From assembly GCF_030643785.1 (NCBI RefSeq), contig NZ_CP094378.1, positions 744,001-808,000 on the forward strand: a stretch of 64,000 nucleotides of DNA, given 5' to 3'. The notes below the pieces were generated by a model. The model ran no database searches and had not been told where the DNA came from. It saw only the letters and a list, made by a program, of their open reading frames with translations. The position numbers and the translations under genes were made by a program. Positions 40,270-53,269 of the stretch are shown piece after piece (the first letter of the stretch is position 1; each line of letters begins with the position of its first letter). This stretch comes from Coxiella-like endosymbiont (GTDB lineage: Bacteria; Pseudomonadota; Gammaproteobacteria; Coxiellales; Coxiellaceae).

Positions 40270-41870
40270 CCACTCAACATTAACGCTAATTCTTCAATGT
40301 GTTCTTTGGGCTTTAAAGCCGTTGATGGTTGTTAAGACATCGGTTTTTGTGGTAATTTTATTTACGTAAAGATGGTGGTGGGACAGCCCTAAGCAGCCAC
40401 TTGGATAAATGAGTAATGTATAACACTTGAGTTTTTTCGCCTAATTTGTGAAGCAATCGACTTACTATTTCCGCCCTTTTACCCCCGGACGACTCCTGTG
40501 TCGGCTTCATCAAAAATTAATGTGTGCGTCCCTTTTTTTGAGCTGTGATAACTTGAAGAGCCAAGCTAATTCGGGATAATTCTCCTCTTGAGGCTACTTT
40601 TTGTAAAGGAAGCAGTTCCTGTCCAGGATTGGTATTGATATAAAAAAACAATTCTTTCTCTCCCCAGGGACGAAATTTCTTTTTTGCTTTCTTCAAAGCG
40701 AATAACAAAGCATCGACCCATCATTCCTAGCTGTTGCATTTTTTCGGTAATTTGCTTTTTCTTTTCTATTTCGGGTAAGTTTTTGAGCGATTTTTTCATA
40801 TTCAGATTTAATACGGATTTTCTGATTTTTTAAATCCTGAATGCGTACTTCAAGAGTTTCAAATTTTTCTATACGATGATAAAGCAACTTTTTTATATCA
40901 ATTAATTCCTCAAAACCAACATAATGTTTTCGAGCAAGGTCGTGTAAAAGAGATAATCGAAATTCCATAGTTTATAGGTGCTCATATAGGTTCTCAGAAC
41001 TTGAATCGAGTTTTTCGCGATAATGATTTAATTCTGTTCCGGCTTCTTGTGAATAAACAGCGGCGGTATTTAACATTTCTCTGATAGCGATAAGGATAGC
41101 GATAAGCTGAGTGGTCTCGGGTTTTAATTTTGTTTACATGATCAATAGCTTTCTGTAAAAGCATCGAAGCAGAAATTTCTTCATTCAGAACTGTGAGATT
41201 CATAGCTGCTGACTCAAAATTTCTGATTCATTTTCTTATAATTTAGCGCGTTCTAATTATTCATATTGATAATGCAATAAGGAACGCTCGTGGTCGCGAC
41301 TTTTCGCTTGTCCGTTGAGTTGATTTAATTCTGTATGGATCGATTGCCACTGACGATAATGTTCATTAATCTTTTCAAGTAAATCTTTATGTTGTGCGAA
41401 ATTGTCCAATCATTGTAGCTGGATATCGCACTCTGGATATCGCACTTTAATAAATTTTGATGCTGATGTTGACCATGAATCTGTAAAACAAAAGAAGCAA
41501 ATTCCCGCATTAATTGTTATGTACAAGGGTGGTCGTTATTAATTGTGCTTCGAGTGCGACGACCATCCAGATAAATAACTCGCCGTACTATTATGCATTC
41601 ACTGTCGAGAAAAAATTATGTATTTTAAGCCAGGTTTGAGCTTTCAAATTATGGATAAGATCAAAACACAGACTAATATACACACTGTTCTGTAGAGGAA
41701 CGGATTAGGGCAGTATCCGATCTTCGACCACCCAACAATAAACCAACAGCATCCACAATAATAGACTTTCCTGTGCCTGTTTCACCCGTTAATACGGTTA
41801 AGCCTTTTTCAAAGTCAAAGGTAATGGATTCAACGATCGTGAAATTTTTAATATGAGTATGCGTTAACAT
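40270..41870 (-). pseudogene. recN: DNA repair protein RecN, decayed
   Basis: SMC-like ATPase for double-strand break repair. It starts [20 protein letters not shown] and the Walker A GLTVLTGETGTGKSIIVDAV with GGRRSD (41870 to about 41680). Then, in scattered frames, QIHGQHQHQNLL (about 41480-41440), coiled-coil parts, [21 protein letters not shown] (signature motif, about 40630-40560), and the Walker [14 protein letters not shown] (about 40530-40490), followed by decayed QVAALG residues. At least eight frame breaks, including a 14-bp tandem duplication at 41419-41446. The start codon lies within the nadK 3' end. Confidence 0.93.
41419..41446. repeat. Perfect 14-bp tandem duplication inside recN
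   Basis: CTGGATATCGCACT is repeated twice head to tail. 14 bp is not a multiple of three, so it disrupts the recN frame. Confidence 0.88.
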
Positions 41871-42758
41871 GATACACCTTCGAGGCGTGTCTTTCCCAGT
41901 CCAATTTACGACGTAATGTGTCGTAATAATTGTAATCGGTTGGATGAATGAGGTGCAATGGATGCTTATATCTATGAATATAGATGCTTCCACCTGCTGC
42001 TAATGCTACGGGCTGTTGTCCGTCGTTACTTACAGAGGGTGATATATCATTTTGGGAAGAAATATTTATTTTTATTTGGCTATGGGCTTGGACAACTATA
42101 GGACGGCTACTTAAAGTGTGGGGAAACATGGGTACTAAAGCAATGGCATCTAATTGCGGATGTAAAATAGGTCCACCACCGGACAAGGCATAAGCGGTCG
42201 AGCCTGTGGGAGTAGTAACGATTAATCCATCCGCGCGTTGACTACACACGAAGTCTTCGTTAATTGAAATATCGAATTCAATCATTTTTGCTATATCTCC
42301 TGGGAGCAGTACGACATCATTAAGTGCAATACCTTGAGTAATGATCTCGCCTTCGTATTTTGCAGTCATTTTTAAAAGAAATCGGGTTTCTTCCCTATAA
42401 TCTCCCTCCAAAATAGCATTTATTTTTAGGAACTCATGGGGGGGATATCTGTGAGAAAGCCAAGACGTCCCCGATTAATTCCTAGGACAGGAATCTTTTG
42501 AGGAACAGCAATATGTGCGGCATTGAGTAAACTTCCATCTCCGCCTACTGCGATTAATAAATCTGCTTTTTTTTTCAATTGATTGGCTGAGAGGACGGTT
42601 AAATTATGGCCATTCATCATATGTGCAGCGTGTTCTTCAAGGAGAACAGTCCGATTTAGAGATAAAAGATATTCTTTTAGGGCCTGCAGGGTTTCGGGGG
42701 CCCTATCGACTCCTTTGCGTCCCATTAGAACGATCCGATGGAATGGTGGCTTTTTCAT
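41848..42758 (-). pseudogene. nadK: NAD kinase, one-base frameshift
   Basis: Makes NADP from NAD with ATP; essential in most bacteria. First frame (start ATG at 42758, [16 protein letters not shown]): [17 protein letters not shown] with the GGDG motif, and [13 protein letters not shown]. Second frame (to 41848): [52 protein letters not shown]. The break is a run of seven C (minus strand) at about 42437-42443. Eight C would join [17 protein letters not shown]. Total about 304 residues, normal length. Upstream in-frame residues to 42848 are probably not translated. It overlaps the recN start by 23 bp. Confidence 0.93.
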
Positions 42759-42890
42759 AAGAATTGAGGATAGCTTTTTTAAAATGAGAAAGCTACAGAT
42801 TATGTTTTTACAGCCAGAGAACTCTAGAGGGATTTTACAGCATCTCATATTTTATTTAGTATTTGATCTCATATGACTGAGGAGATCCGA

Positions 42891-43505
42891 ATGAGCAAAA
42901 AAGAGAAGACCGAATCTGGGCTTGAATTCCAAAACAAATGGGAAAAAGTATTAGAAAGTGAGGAAGAAAAAATAAAAGTAGAAGAAAATGCTTCTCAAGA
43001 GATAGAGCCGAATCGAGAGGAGCTCGAATTTCCCAGCCGCGAAAAGTTAGAGAGCCATCTCACTAGTCTGGAGCGAAAATTAGATGAATATAAAAATCAA
43101 TACATTCGCTCACAGGCTGAAATGGATAATTTACGCAAGCGGTCGGAACGGGATATTGTAAACGCTATAAAATATGGTGGAGAGCGATTGATTACGGATC
43201 TTTTACCGGTTGTTGACAGTTTAATCCATGGTCTTGAAAGTCGCGAATCGAGTGATCTACATGCCCAAAGTCTGCGAGAAGGGATGAGTTTAACATTGGA
43301 TTTATTACACAAAACACTCGAAAAGCACGGTGTTGAGATTATTGATCCTAAGCCTGGGGATCCCTTTAATCCTGCTTTTCATGAAGCTATGGCCATTCAA
43401 AAAGTACTGAATGCCGAACCTGATACAATTGCTCAGGTGATGCAAAAAGGCTATCAACTCAATGGCCGGGTATTACGAGCCGCACGAGTGCTCGTGGTAG
43501 CCTAA
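42891..43505 (+). CDS. grpE: Nucleotide exchange factor GrpE
   Basis: Exchange factor of DnaK. I choose ATG at 42891 (MSKKEKTESG) because GAGGAG lies 7 bp upstream; an earlier ATG at 42873 is in frame. About 204 residues: a charged N-terminal region, a long helix with DEYKNQYIRSQAEMDNLRKR, then DLLPVVDSLIHGLE, and the beta-domain with EIIDPKPGDPFNPAFHEAM and VMQKGYQLNGRVLRAARVLV. Intact. Divergent from nadK, 0.84 kb upstream of dnaK. Confidence 0.96.
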   Translation: MSKKEKTESGLEFQNKWEKVLESEEEKIKVEENASQEIEPNREELEFPSREKLESHLTSLERKLDEYKNQYIRSQAEMDNLRKRSERDIVNAIKYGGERLITDLLPVVDSLIHGLESRESSDLHAQSLREGMSLTLDLLHKTLEKHGVEIIDPKPGDPFNPAFHEAMAIQKVLNAEPDTIAQVMQKGYQLNGRVLRAARVLVVA

Positions 43506-44270
43506 GTTTAGGATTAGCCTTAATATTTAAGGATTAAAATAGCCTATGAAAATCATCTCTATTTTTGTGGGATGACGCTAAAACTAGAGGAGATGGCATG
43601 TCTTCCATGATTTTATAGGCCAATGGATAGATTTGTTTTGGGAGATAGATGCCTATCGGCGTATAAATGATATGGAAAAATATTAGCAATTATTTATTGG
43701 AAAATTTGACCACGTAGTGTAGCAATTTAAAGTCTTTAATGAACGTTCCAGTTCCAATATGATTTCGTTCCAAATTAATCGAAAAAAACATCCGAAACAA
43801 AAGAATAATAATAACTGCCATGTCATTCATCTGCTTAATAAGCTTATTAAGTAAATATTGCATTATAGTGAGTTAACATTATCGGGATTTTATGTTTTTT
43901 TAAGTGAAGTTACGATTATTCAGGAGAAATTTCCTGAAGTTTTTAAATGAATGGGGAAAGTCATGAGTACTTCGAAAAATCAATTATTTGTCCAACTTGA
44001 GGAATTTTTAGCAGTGTTTTGGAGGGAAGTCTGCAGGATCTCCGTAAGTGACGCTGCCTATTTGGAGGGAAATTGGGTGGTAGATCGTACGGCCTTAACG
44101 AACATTCTGAATGAGATCCAAAGTAACTTCCACCCTTAAGGAAATGCTTCCTTTGCTGCTTCCTCTGACTCTTCTTCGAGGAATAGAGAAGAGGAATGGA
44201 GAATACGATTGTGGCCATATTAGAGGGTCGTGTTTTCTGGTCTACACCGACTTTAAAATGTTAACGAATT
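43506..44270. other. Long spacer between grpE and dnaK, no recognised gene
   Basis: Plus-strand pieces look weakly coding (FHDFIGQWIDLFWEIDAYRR at about 43600; a 62-codon frame at 43951-44139 with QLFVQLEEFLAVFWREVCRI), possibly a decayed gene. No family recognised. It contains an AT-rich stretch with repeated TTATTAAG near 43840. Confidence 0.4.
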
Positions 44271-44276
44271 TTATCC

Positions 44277-44304
44277 CTTGAAATCCTAAACCCTGTCCCC
44301 ACTT
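44277..44304 (+). promoter_or_regulatory. Heat-shock (sigma-32-type) promoter of dnaK
   Basis: CTTGAAA (44277-44283), 13-bp spacer, then CCCCACTT (44297-44304), very close to the sigma-32 consensus CTTGAAA - 13 to 17 bp - CCCCATnT with one mismatch. It lies 45 bp upstream of the dnaK ATG. No similar pair was noticed before grpE. Confidence 0.82.
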
Positions 44305-44306
44305 AG

Positions 44307-46315
<2,009 letters not shown>

Positions 46316-46367
46316 TAGCGAATAAAAATTCGCCATCATCCTGGCTAGTTGCCACCCTGAGTGGCCT

Positions 46368-46451
46368 CATCCCGAGCATGACCGTCAATCCCGGTTAAAT
46401 TCCTCGCGCTATACTCGGGATTAACCGGGATTGACGGTCATGCTCGGGATG
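46368..46451. repeat. Perfect 31-bp inverted repeat in the dnaK-dnaJ gap
   Basis: Arms 46368-46398 and 46421-46451 are perfect reverse complements (begins CATCCCGAGCATGACC, ends GGTCATGCTCGGGATG) with a 22-nt loop. The predicted RNA hairpin would be very stable. No T tract follows directly, so it may limit rather than stop read-through to dnaJ, or be a copy of a dispersed palindromic element, since TCATCCCGAG recurs at 47648. Confidence 0.9.
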
Positions 46452-46485
46452 ACGTTAAAAAAACAGGATAAATAAAAAGACTCCC

Positions 46486-47610
46486 ATGGCATCAAAACGC
46501 GATTATTATGAACTCCTTGGCGTCAGCCGTATGGCGACTGAAGCTGAAATCAAAAAAGCTTTTCGTCGCTTGGCAATGAAATACCATCCTGATCGAAATC
46601 CGCGAGATAAAGAAGCGGAGATGAAGTTCAAGGAAGCAAGAGAAGCTTACGAAGTGCTTTCTGATTCCCGTAAACGGGCTTCTTATGATCAGTTTGGTCA
46701 TGCTGGTGTAGAGCAACCTTTTGGAGGGAACTCAGGAGGTTTTGGTTTTAGCGATCTCGGAGATATCTTTGGTGATATTTTTGGAGATATCTTTGGAGCG
46801 GGACGATCTAAACCTCGAGCACAACGAGGAGCTGATCTAGGTTATGATCTTATTCTTTCGTTAGAAGAAGTAGTTCACGGAATCACTCAAACAATTAAAG
46901 TCCCAACTTGGGTAACCTGCGGAACTTGTAATGGGAACGGTCCTAAGAAAGGCACCACTCCAGTTGCTTGCCAACGCTGTGGTGGGAGCGGGCAAATGCG
47001 GATACAACATGGTTTTTTGCAAGTGCAGCAAACCTGCTCTGGATGCCACGGAACGGGACGAATTATTAAAGACCCTTGCTCGGATTGTCAAGGTCAAGGT
47101 CGTCGTCAACAAATCAAGACATTATCCGTTAAAATTCCTCCCGGCATTGATACTGGAGACCGTATTCGCCTCTCTGGTGAAGGAGAAGCTGGCCTTTTTG
47201 GGGCGCCGCCGGGAGATCTTTATGTGCAAATTCGAGTAAAACCTCACCCTATCTTCCAAAGGGAAGGTAATGATCTTCACTCAGAGGCGCCCATTGATTT
47301 CGTCACAGCCTCCTTAGGAGGAGAAATTGAAATTCCTACGTTAGATGGGGCTGTACGATTAGCGATTCCTCCGGAAACACAAAGTGGAAAACAATTTCGT
47401 TTGCGAGGGAAAGGAGTGAAAGCATTGAGAAGTGTTACAGTGGGAGATTTAATTTGTCATGTTACAGTCGAAACTCCAATAAAATTAAATGCAGAACAGA
47501 AAGAATCCTTAAAATATTTTGCCGAATTATTGGAAAAAGATGATAAGAATCATAGTCCACGTAGACGGAGTTGGTTTGATAGCGTAAAAGAGTTTTTTTC
47601 CGCTAAATAA
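46486..47610 (+). CDS. dnaJ: Chaperone DnaJ (Hsp40)
   Basis: 374-residue co-chaperone stimulating DnaK ATPase. J domain [20 protein letters not shown] with the HPD triad in KYHPDRNP, a Gly/Phe region with tandem [13 protein letters not shown], four zinc motifs ([32 protein letters not shown]), then the client-binding domain [19 protein letters not shown]. Intact, normal length; ATG at 46486. Separated from dnaK by the 31-bp inverted repeat. No sign of decay even though dnaK is interrupted. Confidence 0.97.
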   Translation: MASKRDYYELLGVSRMATEAEIKKAFRRLAMKYHPDRNPRDKEAEMKFKEAREAYEVLSDSRKRASYDQFGHAGVEQPFGGNSGGFGFSDLGDIFGDIFGDIFGAGRSKPRAQRGADLGYDLILSLEEVVHGITQTIKVPTWVTCGTCNGNGPKKGTTPVACQRCGGSGQMRIQHGFLQVQQTCSGCHGTGRIIKDPCSDCQGQGRRQQIKTLSVKIPPGIDTGDRIRLSGEGEAGLFGAPPGDLYVQIRVKPHPIFQREGNDLHSEAPIDFVTASLGGEIEIPTLDGAVRLAIPPETQSGKQFRLRGKGVKALRSVTVGDLICHVTVETPIKLNAEQKESLKYFAELLEKDDKNHSPRRRSWFDSVKEFFSAK

Positions 47611-47635
47611 AAACGAGAAGTCACCCCCGCCACTT

Positions 47636-47692
47636 TTAAAAACCTTGTCATCCCGAGTGCGGCGAGGGATCTCGTGAATGCAAGGTTTTTAA
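47636..47692 (+). terminator. Hairpin after dnaJ, probable terminator with TCATCCCGAG core
   Basis: TTAAAAACCTTG (47636-47647) pairs with CAAGGTTTTTAA (47681-47692), enclosing TCATCCCGAGTGCGGCGAGGGA, whose ends also partly pair. The T tract inside the 3' arm would serve termination. The core shares TCATCCCGAG with the inverted repeat after dnaK. Confidence 0.62.
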
Positions 47693-47773
47693 CTTCCTTC
47701 CCATTCGCTCTAGAATCGCTTATCCTTGAACAAGTTTTGTTTCAGACTCAAAAAAGAGGTCCCTGCTGCCACG

Positions 47774-48954
47774 ATGAGCGACTTAAATCCGCTTAACGGG
47801 CGAAAGCCAGCAATTTTATCATTAGCCGACGGCAGCTTATTTTTTGGATACGCTATCGGAGCAGAAGGTCAAACTGTCGGGGAAGTTATTTTCAACACGA
47901 CGCTGACAAGCTACCAGGAAATTTTGACAGACCCTTCCTATGCAGAACAAATTATTACTCTGACTTACCCTCACATTGGCAACGTGGGAGTAAATACCGA
48001 CGATCAAGAATCACATCGAATTTGGGCTGCTGGATTAATTATTCGTGAATTATCTCCTATAGTCAGTAATTGGCGCGCCGAGCAATCTCTTGAGAATTAT
48101 TTAAAATCTGAGGGAATTGTTGCCATCGCAGGAATCGATACTCGACGGTTGGTGCGGCTGATCCGTGAACAAGGTGCATTGAATGGATGTATTATAGCGG
48201 GTGAAGACGTAGATGCTGATCGAGCTCTTGCATCTGCCCGTGCTTATCCTGGCCTAAAAGGTAAAGATTTAGCCCAAACAGCTTCAACAATAAGAATGCA
48301 AACCTGGATTGAGAGAACCTTAGCTCTTGAAGGCAGCCAAAAAATTATACAGAAAGATAACCATCATATTGTTGTTTACGATTATGGTTTGAAGCGGCAA
48401 ATTTTGCGTTTATTAGTAGACCATGGTTGCTCGGTAACTGTAGTTCCTGCTCAAACACCCATAAAAGAGGTTTTGAATTTAAATCCCAGTGGGATCGTAT
48501 TGTCAAATGGTCCGGGTGATCCATCGGCTTGTGATTATGCCATTGCTGCGATTCAAGAAATTTTAGAAAACGGTATTCCTTTATTAGGGATTTGCTTTGG
48601 TTTTCAGCTCTTAGCTTTAGCTTGCGGTGGTCAAACAGAAAAAATGAAATTTGGGCATCACGGCTCCAATCATTCCGTTCAAAATAGTATAACTGGGCGA
48701 GTTTATATCACCAGCCAAAATCACAGTTTTGCGGTGAATGAAAAAATTTACCTGACACTTTGCGCGTGACTCACCGTTCTTTATTCGATGGGACCTTGCA
48801 AGGGATTGCACATAAGACAAAACCAGCGATTGCTTTTCAAGGCCATCCGGAAGCAAGTCCCGGGCCTCAGGATATGCGGGGGATATTTAAAGAGTTTGTT
48901 AAGTTAGTAAGTGAGCGTGGACATAAAATAACATGCCAAAGCGAACAGATATAA
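47774..48954 (+). pseudogene. carA: Carbamoyl-phosphate synthase small subunit, one-base frameshift
   Basis: Glutaminase subunit feeding ammonia to CarB. I choose ATG at 47774 (MSDLNPLNGRKPAIL), the usual family start; a TTG-started extension to 47726 looks unlikely. Reads LADGSLFFGYAIGAEG, FNTTLTSYQEILTDPSYAEQ, the glutaminase core LSNGPGDPSACD, and the nucleophile in GICFGFQLLALACGG. The break at about 48742-48747 is a run of six A; seven would give [19 protein letters not shown]. The second frame ends [16 protein letters not shown], with the catalytic histidine and glutamate, at 48954. Total about 393 residues. Overlaps carB by 22 bp. Confidence 0.94.
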
Positions 48955-51900
48955 AAAGCGTATTAATTATCGGTGCAGGACCTATTATCATTGGGCAGGC
49001 CTGCGAATTTGACTATTCTGGGACGCAAGCTTGTCGAGCTCTTCGGGAAGAAGGTTGTAGCATAATTTTAGTTAATTCGAATCCTGCCACCATAATGACC
49101 GATCCAGATGTAGCAGATGCTACATATATTGAGCCTATCAATTGGGAAACAATTGCCAAAATTATCGAAAAAGAAAAGCCAGATGCGCTTCTACCAACCA
49201 TGGGGGGGCAAACGGGTTTAAATTGCGCATTGGATTTAGTGCGAGAAGGTGTTTTAGAAAAATATAAGGTGCAGTTAATTGGTGCTTCCAGAGAAGCTAT
49301 CGATAAAGCAGAAGATCGGGCTCTCTTTCAAAAAGCTATGGCTAAAATTGGTTTACAGACAACCTGTTCTGGCCTTGCCCACTCGATGAAAGAAGCTTGG
49401 GAAATCCTTGATAAAGTTGGATTTCCCGCAATTATTAGACCCTTTTTTACCTTGGGTGGAAGTGGGGGTGGCATTGCCTATAACAGAGACGAATTTTTAG
49501 AAATTTGCACCCGCGGCCTCGAATTATCTCCTACTAATAAAATATTAATCGATGAATCTATTGTCGGATGGAAAGAATTTGAATTAGAAGTTGTACGCGA
49601 TAAAAAAGATAACTGTATTATTATTTGTAGTATCGAAAACCTTGATCCTGTAGGTATTCACACAGGAGATTCCATCACTGTCGCACCGGCACAAACGTTA
49701 ACAGATAAAGAATATCAACGAATGCGAGATGCCGCTATTGCGATTTTGCAAGAAATCGGAGTAGAGACTGGCGGGTCTAATGTGCAATTTGCAATTAATC
49801 CTAAGGACGGACGAATGATAGTAATTGAGATGAATCCCCGCGTGTCACGTTCTTCAGCTCTTGCTTCAAAGGCCACGGGTTTTCCTATCGCAAAAGTCGC
49901 AGCCAAATTAGCTATTGGTTATTCGTTGGATGAATTACAGAATGAAATTACTGGTGGCAGGATTCCCGCCTCCTTTGAACCGACAATTGATTACGTTGTG
50001 ACTAAAATTCCTCGATTTAATTTTGAAAAATTTCCCCAAACGCTGCCTCGCCTAACGACACAGATGAAATCAGTAGGTGAGGTGATGGCTATTGGTCGCA
50101 CTTTTCAAGAGTCTTTACAAAAAGCCATTCGTGGTTTAGAAGTAGGCGTTTGTGGGTTAGAACCTAAAATGGGGATTGAAGATTCCAAAACTATCGATGA
50201 AGCGTTTCGTGAAGAGATTAGAAAAGAATTGCGCTTTGCCGGACCTGAGCGGTTATGGTACCTCGCGGATGCTTTTCGAATGGGCTTTAGCGTTGAAGAA
50301 GTTCATTGGGATAGTCAAATTGACCCCTGGTTTTTGGTGCAAATAAAAGAATTGATTCGTTTGGAAAAAACAATAAAGAATAAATCTTTAAAAAAATTAT
50401 CTCGCGAACATTTCTTTTATTTAAAACGTAAAGGATTTTCTGATAAACGCTTAGCTCAGTTATTAAAAACTACCGAAGAGCAAGTGCGGAATTATCGTCA
50501 TAAATTAAAGATTCGTCCCGTTTATAAGCGGGTCGATACGTGTGCCGCCGAATTTGCTACAGATACGGCTTATCTTTACTCGACCTATGAAGAAGAAAAT
50601 GAGTGCTTCCCAACGAAGCGAAATAAAATAATGGTGTTGGGAAGTGGACCCAATCGAATTGGTCAAGGCATCGAATTTGACTATTGCTGTGTACATGCGG
50701 CATTAGCTATGCGTGAAATGGGTTATGAAAGTATTATGGTTAATTGTAATCCCGAAACCGTTTCGACAGATTTTGATATTTCCGATCGTCTTTATTTCGA
50801 ACCACTTACATTAGAGGATGTTTTAGAAATTGTAGCCGCTGAAAAACCAAAAGGCGTCATTGTCCAGTTTGGGGGGCAAACACCTTTAAAATTAGCTAGA
50901 GCCTTAGCAAAGGCAAAAGTGCCTATTTTAGGAACACAACCGGATGCTATCGATCGAGCCGAAGATCGCGAGCGATTTCAAATGTTGATTCAAGAATTGA
51001 ATTTACAACAGCCGCCCAATGGAACTGTGCGCAGCATTGAAGAAGGGTTGCGTTTAGCAAAAGTATTTGCTTATCCATTAATCATTCGTCCTTCTTATGT
51101 ATTGGGTGGGCGAGCTATGAAAGTTATTTATAGTGAGAAAGAATTGACTCGTTATATGACTAAAGATGTTATCGTTTCCGAAGATGAACCTTTACTTTTA
51201 GATCGGTTTTTGGATGATGCCATTGAGGTGGACATTGATGCAGTATGTGATGGTGAGAACGTTTTAATTGGAGGAATTTTGGAGCATATCGAGCAGGCCG
51301 GCGTTCATTCCGGGGATTCCTCTTGCACCTTTCCGCCTCATAGTTTAAGCACAAAAATTCAAGATCAGTTGCGAGAGCAAGTCCGGCTAATAGCAAAAGA
51401 ACTCAATGTAGTAGGTCTAATTAATACCCAATTTGCAATTCAGGGGGATGAAATCTATGTGCTTGAAGTCAATCCTCGTGCTTCGCGGACAGTCCCTTTT
51501 CTTGCAAAGGCTACAGGGATTCCTCTTACTAAAATTGCAGCTCGTTGTATGGTTAATGTATCTTTGAAAAAACAGGCTGTGCGAGAGTACATTCCTAACT
51601 ATTTCTCTGTTAAAAAACCCGTTTTTCCTTTCAATAAATTTTCAGGTGTCGATCCCATTTTGGGGCCGGAAATGCGTTCTACGGGAGAAGCTATGGGGAT
51701 AGGGGAAAATTTTGGTCAGGCTTTTGCAAAAGGTCAATTAGGGGGTGGGGATATTATTCCCCGAGGAGGGTGTGCTTTTGTGAGCGTTCGGGATGCCGAT
51801 AAAGAGCGCGTGGTGAAAGTGGCCAGCGCCTTAGCCGATTTAGGATTTGAGATTGTTTCTACTCGAGGGACCGCTAAGGTGTTACAAAATTCGGGAATTT

Positions 51901-52097
51901 TGTGTACCGTGGTTAATAAGGTCACCGAGGGCCGACCTCACATTCTCGATATGATTAAAAATGACCAAATTAGTTTTATTATTAATACTACGGAAGGCGA
52001 GCAATCCATTGAAGATTCAAACGTTATTCGAATTAGCGCCGTCCAACACAAAGTGTGTTACACGACGACATTAGCTGGGGGGAGGCCACTGTTTTAG
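48933..52097 (+). CDS. carB: Carbamoyl-phosphate synthase large subunit, C-terminal end altered by one-base frameshift
   Basis: Makes carbamoyl phosphate for pyrimidines and arginine. 1054 residues: first ATP-grasp half ([53 protein letters not shown]), second half ([53 protein letters not shown]), and the MGS regulatory domain ([14 protein letters not shown]). The frame ends early as AGGRPLF. A run of six G at about 52077-52082 (seven expected) diverts it from [17 protein letters not shown], which would end at 52159. About 20 C-terminal residues are lost; catalytic parts are intact, so activity may remain. Confidence 0.96.
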   Translation: MPKRTDIKSVLIIGAGPIIIGQACEFDYSGTQACRALREEGCSIILVNSNPATIMTDPDVADATYIEPINWETIAKIIEKEKPDALLPTMGGQTGLNCALDLVREGVLEKYKVQLIGASREAIDKAEDRALFQKAMAKIGLQTTCSGLAHSMKEAWEILDKVGFPAIIRPFFTLGGSGGGIAYNRDEFLEICTRGLELSPTNKILIDESIVGWKEFELEVVRDKKDNCIIICSIENLDPVGIHTGDSITVAPAQTLTDKEYQRMRDAAIAILQEIGVETGGSNVQFAINPKDGRMIVIEMNPRVSRSSALASKATGFPIAKVAAKLAIGYSLDELQNEITGGRIPASFEPTIDYVVTKIPRFNFEKFPQTLPRLTTQMKSVGEVMAIGRTFQESLQKAIRGLEVGVCGLEPKMGIEDSKTIDEAFREEIRKELRFAGPERLWYLADAFRMGFSVEEVHWDSQIDPWFLVQIKELIRLEKTIKNKSLKKLSREHFFYLKRKGFSDKRLAQLLKTTEEQVRNYRHKLKIRPVYKRVDTCAAEFATDTAYLYSTYEEENECFPTKRNKIMVLGSGPNRIGQGIEFDYCCVHAALAMREMGYESIMVNCNPETVSTDFDISDRLYFEPLTLEDVLEIVAAEKPKGVIVQFGGQTPLKLARALAKAKVPILGTQPDAIDRAEDRERFQMLIQELNLQQPPNGTVRSIEEGLRLAKVFAYPLIIRPSYVLGGRAMKVIYSEKELTRYMTKDVIVSEDEPLLLDRFLDDAIEVDIDAVCDGENVLIGGILEHIEQAGVHSGDSSCTFPPHSLSTKIQDQLREQVRLIAKELNVVGLINTQFAIQGDEIYVLEVNPRASRTVPFLAKATGIPLTKIAARCMVNVSLKKQAVREYIPNYFSVKKPVFPFNKFSGVDPILGPEMRSTGEAMGIGENFGQAFAKGQLGGGDIIPRGGCAFVSVRDADKERVVKVASALADLGFEIVSTRGTAKVLQNSGILCTVVNKVTEGRPHILDMIKNDQISFIINTTEGEQSIEDSNVIRISAVQHKVCYTTTLAGGRPLF

Positions 52098-52159
52098 CCT
52101 TACAGGCGAGGAATTCCAATCGTATTCAGTCTTTGCAAGATCTTCATCGTCAAAGATGA

Positions 52160-52700
52160 GCAGATCTACGCGTGAAACACACTCCCATCCCTCTTTTACA
52201 AGGAGGGGGCACTTCCTTATTTAAGGAACTTGTTGTAAGACCACTCCCGCTGCGTAACGCTGAGAACTTTATAATAAGTATTTGTTTTTCTTTCGGTATC
52301 CGTTAATCGTATGGTGATACCTACAGGAACTCGAAGTAAGCTTTCGGGTATCCAAAGAGTGGTGATTTCTTGGCTTTGTGGGGAGTGTTTGTGAGGGACT
52401 GCCATTTTAGGTGATAAGCAGAGAGGTATAGTGGGGCTCCACGGACTTTATAATCGGGGTCCATAAAAGCATCTGGCGAGGAAGCGGGGTTACCGAGAGC
52501 GTGAAGCCGCGGGGGGGGGTAGTTATGCCGGCTGTTGATAATACCTATTTAAGTCACTGAGGCCAACTATATTCGAATCATTTAAATTTTTTTAAACTTC
52601 ATGTTTGTTTGCTCCTGGATTTATCCTAAAAATATATTTTTCCATTGATAATACTAATCTGATAATTATAGCATCATAGCATTTCTTGTAAAAGGTTTTT
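52160..52700. other. carB-greA gap with possible minus-strand coding remnant and G9 tract
   Basis: A minus-strand frame at 52217-52405 reads TTLWIPESLLRVPVGITIRL and TYYKVLSVTQREWSYNKF, which looks like a genuine protein end, probably a decayed small gene with further pieces up to about 52540. A run of nine G (52511-52519), the longest G tract seen in this AT-rich window, lies in it. Family not recognised. Confidence 0.4.
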
Positions 52701-52786
52701 ATTCTGAATTCGGTCGGCTCCTTAAGATGTGCAGTGCCACAGCAGTTTTGTTATACTGTATACTTTTACATTTTCTTGAGGTGGTA

Positions 52787-53269
52787 ATGATGCAAACGAT
52801 TGTTCCTATCACTATAAATGGGATAGCTAAATTACGCTCGGAGTTAGAATTTTTAAAAACTGTCGAACGCCATAATATCATTGCAGCTATTGCAGAAGCA
52901 CGCGCCCACGGTGATTTGAAAGAAAATGCCGAATATCATGCTGCAAGGGAACGTCAGTCGTTTGTAGAGGGACGTATTTTAGAAATCGAGACAAAGCTGT
53001 CCAATTGCCAAATAATCGATATTTCGCATATCCCTAATGAAGGGAAAGTGATTTTCGGAGCTACAGTTACTTTGTTAAATTTAAAAACTCAAACTGAAGT
53101 CACCTATCAGATTGTAGGTGTAGATGAATCTAATTTGAAAGAAAATAAAATTTCGATATCCTCGCCTTTGGCGAGGGCTTTGATTGGAAAATACATTGAG
53201 GATGTTGTAGAAGTAGAAACGCCGGAAGGGATAACTGAATATGAGATTGTTGACGTCGAATATCTTTAA
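52787..53269 (+). CDS. greA: Transcription elongation factor GreA
   Basis: Enters the RNA polymerase secondary channel and stimulates transcript cleavage. Start ATG at 52787 ([17 protein letters not shown]) after TTGAGGTGG; the next ATG is at 52790. About 160 residues: the N-terminal coiled coil with [20 protein letters not shown] and [19 protein letters not shown], the acidic loop D/E pair, and a C-terminal FKBP-like domain ending [18 protein letters not shown]. Intact. GreA follows carB in many gammaproteobacteria. A TATACT box sits at 52752 region upstream. Confidence 0.96.
   Translation: MMQTIVPITINGIAKLRSELEFLKTVERHNIIAAIAEARAHGDLKENAEYHAARERQSFVEGRILEIETKLSNCQIIDISHIPNEGKVIFGATVTLLNLKTQTEVTYQIVGVDESNLKENKISISSPLARALIGKYIEDVVEVETPEGITEYEIVDVEYL

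Noticed and set aside
47726-47773. TTG-started N-terminal extension of carA
   Set aside because: The extra residues (NKFCFRLKKEVPAAT) are unlike the family, and ATG 47774 gives the expected MSDLNPLNGRKPAIL start.
48617-51925. Minus-strand ORFs inside carA and carB
   Set aside because: They overlap conserved coding sequence completely and have no start-site support.
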